Part shown: one piece after another, positions 59,059 through 64,000 of the stretch
Layout: each line of letters starts with the position of its first letter
Position numbering within the stretch: the stretch's first letter is position 1
Source of the DNA: Ruminococcus sp.
Lineage (GTDB): Bacteria; Bacillota; Clostridia; Oscillospirales; Ruminococcaceae
Direction: 5' to 3'
Assembly: GCA_017624895.1 (NCBI GenBank)
Contig: JAGAMB010000005.1
Location: 1-64,000, forward strand
Length of the DNA: 64,000 nt
Made by a program: the position numbers and the translations under genes
Notes under the pieces: generated by a model
Database searches by the model: none
The model's input: only the letters and a program-made list of their open reading frames with translations
Told to the model about the DNA's origin: nothing

Positions 59059-61806
59059 ATGGCAGATAAGAAATTTCGGGACAGGGCGGCTGAGCTTTGC
59101 AGCCGTCTTTCTCTTAATGATAAAATCTCCCTGATATGTACCATACAGCAAGCAATTCCCACAATCGGGCTTGATAAATTCAACGTTGGCGCAGAAGTTG
59201 CAAGAGGCTTTGTGGGACGCAGCAAAGAGCATTATTCAACAGTTTTTCCCCAGCCTATCGGACTTGCAGGCACATTTAATACATCACTTATGGCTGAATT
59301 GGGCGAAATTGCAGGAAATGAAGCCCGCGCATATTACAACTCCGATCACACTATAAGCCCTTGTTTGTGGGGACCTACCGTTGATATGGAGCGCAATCCC
59401 CTCTGGGGACGCACCGAGGAAGGCTATGGCGAAGATGTATGCCTTGCAGGGAATATGACAACAGCTTACACGAAAGCAATGGCGGCAGATAACGGGCAAT
59501 TTGTAAAAACTATCCCCACATTAAAGCATTTCGCCGCTAATAACAACGAAAAAGACCGCGACAAATGCAATTCGGATATTCCTCTGCGGCTCAGATTTGA
59601 ATACTACTATGCTGCTTTTATGTATGCTGTTAAATACGGCGGAGCCAAAAGCGTTATGACCTCATATAACGAAATAAACGGCATACCTGCTCTGTGCAAT
59701 CCCGACCTTGAAAAAATTCTGAAAAAGGAGTGGGGATTATGGTTTGCGGTAACGGATGGCTGCGATTTTTCTCAGACTGTCACGGCTCACCGATACTGTG
59801 AAAACCACGCAGAGGTGCTTGCAGAAGCGCTGAAAGCAGGCTGCGATGTAATCAATGATGCGGTCAGCCTTATCCGCAATGCTGTGGAAAACGCTCTTGA
59901 CAAGGGGCTTCTGTCTATGGAGGAGCTTGACCGTACAGTTTGCAATATTCTCTATGCCCGACTAAAGCTTGGAAATCTCTCCGCCGAATGTCCATATAAC
60001 AATATTACCCTTGATGTTCTGGAGGATAAAAAATCAGCGGAAGTCAATCTCCGCGCCGCAAGAGAACAAATGGTTCTGCTGAAAAATAACGGAATACTCC
60101 CCCTTAAAAAAGATACGGGAAAAATTGCTGTTCTTGGTGCGGTTTCTGATGAAAATCTCCGCGATTGGTATACAGGCTATTTCCGCAAACCCGTTTCAGT
60201 TGTTGAGGGTATCCGCCGAGAATTTTCCGAAAGTGAAGTATTCTGCGATGATCTGTGGGATATCGTTGCCATAAAAAGTTCCGACGGAAAATTTCTTTCA
60301 GTTCACGAGGATGGTATAATTTATGCCGATAGTGAAACCGCAGACGAAAGCACTCTTTTCAAGCTCCACAAATGGGGCGAGGGCTGGTATAACCTTTTCT
60401 CCGTAAAATACGGAAAATATGCAGCATACAAGGACGGAACGCTGAAGCTCTCCAATAATTACATATACGACTGGTTTACAGCAGAATCTATGAATTTCCG
60501 CAAAATAAACGACAGAAGCTATCTTATCGAGGATTATCTCCTGCACCGCCGCATTACGTGCGACGAAAAGGGAAAGCTGTCCTTCAAGGGAAATATCCCT
60601 GTTATTCCTGAAAATACCTTTACCATAGATATCATATCATCGGGAATTGACCGCGGAAAGGCGCTTGCTGAAAAATGTGACGCTGTTATTTTCTGTGCGG
60701 GAAATGATCCCATTCAATGTACAAAGGAGTGTTATGACCGCACTTCCCTTTCAATGGGGCAGCAGGAGGACTATGCTCTTGAAATTCACGCTGTCAACCC
60801 TGATACGGTACTTGCCGTCATTTCAAGCTTCCCCTATGCTGTAACCCGTTCTGATGAAAAGCTCCCTGCTATCGTTTATTCCACACACGCCGGTGCAAAT
60901 CTTGGTACTGCTCTTGCGGAAACTATAAGCGGAAAAAATGTTCCGGCAGGCAGACTTGCTATGACATGGTACCGTTCAGAGCTTGACCTCCCCGACATTA
61001 TGGAGTATGACATAGAAAAAAGCGGCACTACTTATATGTATTTCAGGGGTAATCCCCTTTACCCCTTCGGCTATGGTCTTTCCTATGCCGAATTTGAATA
61101 CAGAAATCTCAAAATATCCGCCAATGAGAACGGTTCTCTGACCGCCCTTGTAAGTGTGGAAAATATATCCGATATCGACTCTGATGAAGTTGTTCAGCTT
61201 TATTTTACTGTGGAAAATTCCGCTGTAAAGCGCCCCATTAAAAAGCTGTGCGCATTTGAACGAATTTACATAAAGGCTCATTCAAAATCAACCGTCAGAC
61301 TTGAAATAATCCCCGATATATTGCAGATTTATGATGTCCGCCGTGAAAAATTCATCACAGAAAGCGGAATGTATAAATTTATGGCCGGCGGCTCATCGGA
61401 CAAGCTGACAGTTTCAGCAGAGCTTGCCATATCAGGCGAGAGTCTTGGCAAACGTTCTGACAGCTTTAATGCGTACACCTTTGACAAGGGCTATGATGTG
61501 AAAACAGGCTGGTCAAAGAGGCTGAAACGGCATTATATCCGCGTTGATGGCTGGTCAGGAACGGCTGTATACGGCGGAATTGACTTTACAGGAAAGTCAT
61601 GCATAAAGATAAAAGTATCATCTGTATTTGACGACAGACCGCTTATCCTCAATATTGGGAAAAACAAATATGTATGCGATGTAAAAGCAGCAACAGCTTA
61701 TGATGATTTTAAGGAATATGCCATTCCGATAACAGCAGATAACAGTAACGTTTTAACATTAACACTCAGCGGCGGTATGAGCCTGCTGGATATTTCTGTT
61801 ACCTGA
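59059..61806 (+). CDS. GH3 glycosidase with inserted beta-trefoil-like domain and C-terminal CBM-like domain
   Basis: 915 residues, no signal peptide (cytosolic). GH3 TIM barrel about 1-320 with WGRTEEGYGED, KHFAANN and nucleophile Asp 233 in FAVTDGCDF. The second alpha/beta domain is split by about 399-530, which has fascin/trefoil-like repeats (VAIKSSDGKFLSVHEDG, LFSVKYGKYAAYKDG). A FnIII-like domain (about 680-790) and a last beta-sandwich (about 815-915) follow. RBS AAAGGAGATG. Probably a beta-glucosidase or xylosidase acting on imported oligosaccharides. Confidence 0.88.
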   Translation: MADKKFRDRAAELCSRLSLNDKISLICTIQQAIPTIGLDKFNVGAEVARGFVGRSKEHYSTVFPQPIGLAGTFNTSLMAELGEIAGNEARAYYNSDHTISPCLWGPTVDMERNPLWGRTEEGYGEDVCLAGNMTTAYTKAMAADNGQFVKTIPTLKHFAANNNEKDRDKCNSDIPLRLRFEYYYAAFMYAVKYGGAKSVMTSYNEINGIPALCNPDLEKILKKEWGLWFAVTDGCDFSQTVTAHRYCENHAEVLAEALKAGCDVINDAVSLIRNAVENALDKGLLSMEELDRTVCNILYARLKLGNLSAECPYNNITLDVLEDKKSAEVNLRAAREQMVLLKNNGILPLKKDTGKIAVLGAVSDENLRDWYTGYFRKPVSVVEGIRREFSESEVFCDDLWDIVAIKSSDGKFLSVHEDGIIYADSETADESTLFKLHKWGEGWYNLFSVKYGKYAAYKDGTLKLSNNYIYDWFTAESMNFRKINDRSYLIEDYLLHRRITCDEKGKLSFKGNIPVIPENTFTIDIISSGIDRGKALAEKCDAVIFCAGNDPIQCTKECYDRTSLSMGQQEDYALEIHAVNPDTVLAVISSFPYAVTRSDEKLPAIVYSTHAGANLGTALAETISGKNVPAGRLAMTWYRSELDLPDIMEYDIEKSGTTYMYFRGNPLYPFGYGLSYAEFEYRNLKISANENGSLTALVSVENISDIDSDEVVQLYFTVENSAVKRPIKKLCAFERIYIKAHSKSTVRLEIIPDILQIYDVRREKFITESGMYKFMAGGSSDKLTVSAELAISGESLGKRSDSFNAYTFDKGYDVKTGWSKRLKRHYIRVDGWSGTAVYGGIDFTGKSCIKIKVSSVFDDRPLILNIGKNKYVCDVKAATAYDDFKEYAIPITADNSNVLTLTLSGGMSLLDISVT

Positions 61807-61908
61807 TATTGTTCCCTGCGAATTGGCTATATACCGTAATTATGTAAATGGGCGGATATTATCCGCCCACAATTTCGGAACGAAATTCAGGTTATCCGAC
61901 AATCTCAC

Positions 61909-61940
61909 GCAGGGAGAAAACTCCCTGCGATTTTTCTTTT
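61909..61940 (+). terminator. Terminator downstream of the GH3 gene
   Basis: GCAGGGAG-AAAA-CTCCCTGC followed by GATTTTTCTTTT. A second palindrome GGGCGGATATTATCCGCCC lies at about 61850-61868. Confidence 0.85.
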
Positions 61941-61946
61941 GTGCAA

Positions 61947-62816
61947 TCAGATGTTTCCAATAGTACCGGTAATAACAAGTGTGCTGACACCAGGCTCTGC
62001 TGTCCATACACCTGTGGTTTCGTCCTGACTGAATGTGGCAGCAGGAACGGCAATACTTCCGTTTACTGATGTAAATACACCTGTTGAGGTATCATAAGTG
62101 TAATCATCACCAAGTACCCACGCTTCACCGTTAAAAGTTACAGAAGAAATATTCAGCACAGGTTCAAATGAATCGCTGAATATAACATTATCTGTTAAAG
62201 TGGTAGCTGTACTGCCATAGTTTCTGATTGTAAATGTGTAGGTGATAGTACCGTTTTCTGTTACAACAACAGGATCAAGCGCCTTGCTGATCGTAAGTTC
62301 AGGCGCTGTGCTGTGAGCAACAGTTTCATCAGCTGTAACAGAATTGATAAGACGATTGCCGGAAACTGCTACAGTATTTGTTATAAAGGCATTTTCACCG
62401 ATCGGGGCATACATATTAGGACGGGCAGTATAAACAATAATAGCATTTCCGCCTGCCGGAACGCTGATACCCGTAACAGAAAGCGGTGAAGTATCTGTTA
62501 CTGTGGGAGCTGCCTGCTGTACACCGTTGATATAATAGTTGACAGTTCCATTAACATAAGTGAGGGGAACGATTTCCGCTTCAGAAGCAGAAAAAACATA
62601 TGCACCAAGATTGTCAGTCATCGTAAGACCTGTAAACGCTGTATCGCCGCTGTTGGTAATACTGACAACATAGGTGATATCACCTGTACGCGTATAAATG
62701 GGTGTTAGAGCATTTTTGGTTACGGACAAAGTTCCGATTATCCTGCCCGTAATTATATTTGAATCTGCAACGCTGCCGTTGTAGGAAATTGTAGCCTGAT
62801 TAAAAAAAGTAGCCAT
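61947..62816 (-). CDS. DUF11-like repeat protein without signal peptide
   Basis: 289 residues, RBS AGGAGGAAT. Begins MATFFNQATISYNGSVADSN. Two DUF11-like repeats: LSVTKNALTPIYTRTGDITY and LTISKALDPVVVTENGTITY, each followed by GDTAFTGLTMTDNLG-type strands. No signal peptide, TM helix or sorting motif. Known relatives are cell-surface or spore-associated; here the export route is unclear. All beta, Thr/Ser/Asn-rich. Confidence 0.75.
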   Translation of the reverse strand: MATFFNQATISYNGSVADSNIITGRIIGTLSVTKNALTPIYTRTGDITYVVSITNSGDTAFTGLTMTDNLGAYVFSASEAEIVPLTYVNGTVNYYINGVQQAAPTVTDTSPLSVTGISVPAGGNAIIVYTARPNMYAPIGENAFITNTVAVSGNRLINSVTADETVAHSTAPELTISKALDPVVVTENGTITYTFTIRNYGSTATTLTDNVIFSDSFEPVLNISSVTFNGEAWVLGDDYTYDTSTGVFTSVNGSIAVPAATFSQDETTGVWTAEPGVSTLVITGTIGNI

Positions 62817-62966
62817 AATTTATTCCTCCTGTTTTATTGCAGCTTTTTTGCTGCATTATATAGTATGACATTTTGATCGGATTTGTGAAAATTTGGTAAA
62901 AACCCTTTTAAAACATTACAATTTGTGATATAATAAATAATTGAAGTAAATTTCAAGGAGAATAAA

Positions 62967-64000
62967 ATGGATAAAAATATGCTAAGAACTACCCAATATA
63001 CAAAAGAAAGATACCTTATGGCATTTCTTATGGGATTTTTTATTATAATAGCGGCTATGCTGCCAATCATGGTGTGCGAAAACGGTTATTTCATCTACTA
63101 CGGCGACTACAACGCACAGCAGATACCCTTTTATAATCTCGCCAATAACGCTGTACGAAACGGACAATTAGGCTGGAACTGGTTCACAGATTTAGGATCA
63201 GATCTGATGACGTCGTACTCCTTTTATCTTATAGGAAGCCCCTTTTTCTGGCTTTCAACAATTCTTCCCCGTTCGCTCGTGACCTACGCTATGCCTGTGC
63301 TTCTTGCTCTGAAACACGGATTTGCCTCCCTTACCGCATATATCTTCATACGGCGATTTGTACGTTCAAAGGAAGCTGCCCTTACAGGCGCGCTGCTTTA
63401 CTCTTTTTCAGGCTTTCAGATCTTCAACATCTTTTTCAACCACTTTCAGGACGTAACCGCGTTTTTCCCGCTTATGCTTATTGCTATGGAAGAAAATATA
63501 TGCAATCGCCGCCGCGGCTGGTTTGCCTTGGTCGTAGCTTTTATGGCAGCGCTCAACTACTATTTTTTCACAGGGCAGGTCGTATTCCTCATACTCTATT
63601 TCTTTGTGCGTATGCCATGCAGGGACTTCCCCGTAACATTCAGAAAATTCCTCGGACTTTTTGCAGAAGCCGTACTTGGCACAGCTATGGCAGTAATTAT
63701 ACTTCTCCCCTCCGCCCTTTCCATTATGGAGAATTACCGCGTAAGTCAGCGGCTTTACGGTGAGAGAAACATCATCTACAATGAGGGTTCAAGAGTTATC
63801 CGCATTATACAGAGCTTTTTCCTTATTCCCGATGCTCCCGCAAGACCTAATCTTTTCAAGGGCGATAATGCAAAATGGTCGTCGGTCGGCGGATATCTCC
63901 CCCTTTTCTCAATGCTCGGCGTTATCACCTTTATGCGTACACGAAAAAAGCATTGGGCAGTCCGCCTGTCGTGGATATGCATACTCTGCGCATTTATCCC
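62967..64000 (+). CDS. YfhO-like multi-pass membrane protein, N-terminal part (runs off right edge)
   Basis: 344 residues visible from ATG 62967 (AAGGAG). TM helices are seen at about 18-38, 90-110, 120-137, 150-170, 185-203 and 220-240. GDYNAQQIPFYN and LGWNWFTDLGSDLMTSYSFY early on, and NIIYNEGSRVIRIIQSFFLI later, resemble YfhO/GT-C-type polymer-modifying proteins. Known: YfhO glycosylates lipoteichoic acid in Bacillus. The rest lies outside the window. Confidence 0.75.
   Translation, partial: MDKNMLRTTQYTKERYLMAFLMGFFIIIAAMLPIMVCENGYFIYYGDYNAQQIPFYNLANNAVRNGQLGWNWFTDLGSDLMTSYSFYLIGSPFFWLSTILPRSLVTYAMPVLLALKHGFASLTAYIFIRRFVRSKEAALTGALLYSFSGFQIFNIFFNHFQDVTAFFPLMLIAMEENICNRRRGWFALVVAFMAALNYYFFTGQVVFLILYFFVRMPCRDFPVTFRKFLGLFAEAVLGTAMAVIILLPSALSIMENYRVSQRLYGERNIIYNEGSRVIRIIQSFFLIPDAPARPNLFKGDNAKWSSVGGYLPLFSMLGVITFMRTRKKHWAVRLSWICILCAFI

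Noticed and set aside
1..64000. CRISPR array or rRNA operon
   Set aside because: No regular 25-37 base repeat series and no 16S, 23S or 5S sequence were seen.

Overview
The window comes from a low-to-mid GC, Gram-positive anaerobe of the Clostridia, most likely a Ruminococcus-like Oscillospiraceae. The signs are a secreted family 9 cellulase ending in a type I dockerin (cellulosome), a cytosolic GH3 enzyme, AdhE with a Rex-like box, FeoAB, SpoIIR, and strong Shine-Dalgarno sites throughout. Species assignment is inference.

Layout. 1-5.2 kb: start of adhE, a LysR regulator, a CitA/CitB-type two-component system, and a PQ-loop protein plus SGNH-like protein that lie between two inverted copies of a roughly 156-bp MITE-like repeat. 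5.5-20.9 kb: an accretion island built on a tRNA-Leu(CAG) gene. Three copies of the same junction (3' end of a large serine recombinase gene, terminator, 3' part of tRNA-Leu) mark successive integrations; two are decayed. The intact element (about 7,324-20,550) carries an ECF sigma/anti-sigma pair, two small secreted proteins, a MacB/FtsX-type ABC exporter, a second sigma/anti-sigma pair, a sigma-like HTH protein, a RepA-like helicase followed by iteron-like repeats, a gene-free GC-rich region and the full-length recombinase. A separate 711-bp unit with exact 20-bp terminal inverted repeats sits inside one older junction. On the far side of the intact tRNA are two tandem 161-bp units, each ending in a tRNA-Leu 5' half.

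21-46 kb is a nearly continuous minus-strand housekeeping block: efp, pepP-like, aroQ, rpsU, leuS, rsfS, an LCP protein, yqeK, nadD, yhbY, rdgB, ftsY, smc, a radical SAM protein, rnc, plsX, trmFO, topA, dprA, a TrmH-family methylase, infC-rpmI-rplT and spoIIR. Many genes overlap by 4-20 bases, so translation is probably coupled. FtsY has its acidic region and amphipathic membrane-targeting motif at the C terminus instead of the N terminus. infC appears to start at AUU.

46.5-64 kb is mostly plus strand: an LRR surface protein, the GH9-dockerin cellulase, rpmG-secE-nusG-rplK-rplA with two L1-binding 23S rRNA mimics, an ECF sigma/anti-sigma pair, feoA-feoB-small Cys-rich protein, a divergent glutamine synthetase with an ANTAR regulator, a GH3 enzyme with an inserted beta-trefoil-like domain, a DUF11-like repeat protein (minus strand) and the start of a YfhO-like membrane protein.

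The most unusual parts are the tRNA-Leu island with its ECF-controlled secreted-protein/exporter cargo, the tandem tRNA half-gene array, the TIR-bounded single-gene unit and the rearranged FtsY. All statements rest on reading the sequence; no database search was possible.
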